The translations under genes were made by a program, and so were the position numbers. From positions 1 through 33,856 of the forward strand of contig CALAJO010000161.1 of assembly GCA_937922745.1 (NCBI GenBank): a stretch of 33,856 nucleotides of DNA, read 5' to 3'. Positions 33,819-33,856 of this stretch are shown here, piece after piece. The notes under the pieces are model-generated. The model did no database searches. It was not told the origin of the DNA and was given only the letters and a program-made list of their open reading frames with translations. The stretch's first letter is position 1, and the number at the start of each line of letters is the position of its first letter. The stretch comes from an uncultured cyanobacterium (GTDB lineage: Bacteria; Cyanobacteriota; Vampirovibrionia; Vampirovibrionales; JAGQHJ01).

Positions 33819-33856
33819 TGGCAACTCCCGCTTTTGTGAATAATCGATGCTTTAGC

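Overview
This is a bacterial chromosome segment of moderate GC content with a Gram-negative-type gene repertoire: an RTX-repeat protein of the kind exported by type I secretion, lipoprotein-like or periplasmic signal peptides, an RseP-type site-2 protease, a YihY/BrkB membrane protein and a GT-C-like membrane protein. DUF1385, matrixin-like proteases with HEIGHALGL-type motifs, and several weak Shine-Dalgarno sites would suit the Cyanobacteriota/Vampirovibrionia side of the tree. That placement is a weak inference that I could not test. No rRNA, tRNA, CRISPR array, transposase or phage gene was seen.

Layout. Positions 1-2938 (+) hold the 3' end of ku overlapping ligD, a two-gene NHEJ module, closed by a bidirectional terminator. 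Positions 3016-7870 (-) hold a compact histidine-degradation operon hutH-hutU-hutI with 1-nt and 4-nt overlaps, followed by a small membrane protein. Positions 8126-11295 are an accessory block: a small ORF coupled to a matrixin-like zinc protease (+) facing an RTX calcium-binding protein (-), whose 5' end appears frameshifted. Positions 11560-13713 are an iron/peroxide block: a ferritin-fold diiron protein (-), a Fur/PerR-like regulator (+) and a short rubrerythrin (+). A 15-bp PerR/Fur-like operator overlaps the regulator's -10 region, and a second copy lies before rubrerythrin. Positions 13806-18443 hold a small exported protein, an orphan membrane protein, an MFS transporter and a PAS-GAF histidine kinase. 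Positions 18571-23755 hold a GH73-type peptidoglycan hydrolase, a MidA-like methyltransferase fused to TPRs, a single-EF-hand protein, a 355-nt intergenic region dense with nested hairpins and ending in a terminator, and a second matrixin. Positions 23804-27084 (-) hold yihY, rseP and a CBS-DUF1385 fusion. Positions 27217-31537 (+) hold a GT-C-like membrane protein, an exported TPR protein, aroK and aroB (overlapping). Positions 31848-33818 hold two small orphan genes and a GT2 glycosyltransferase.

How it fits together. The core modules (NHEJ, Hut, shikimate, RseP) are ordinary. The most unusual material is the structured intergenic region at 22488-22840, the broken 5' end of the RTX gene, the PerR-type mini-regulon, the pair of signal-less matrixins, and two domain fusions (CBS-DUF1385 and MidA-like-TPR).
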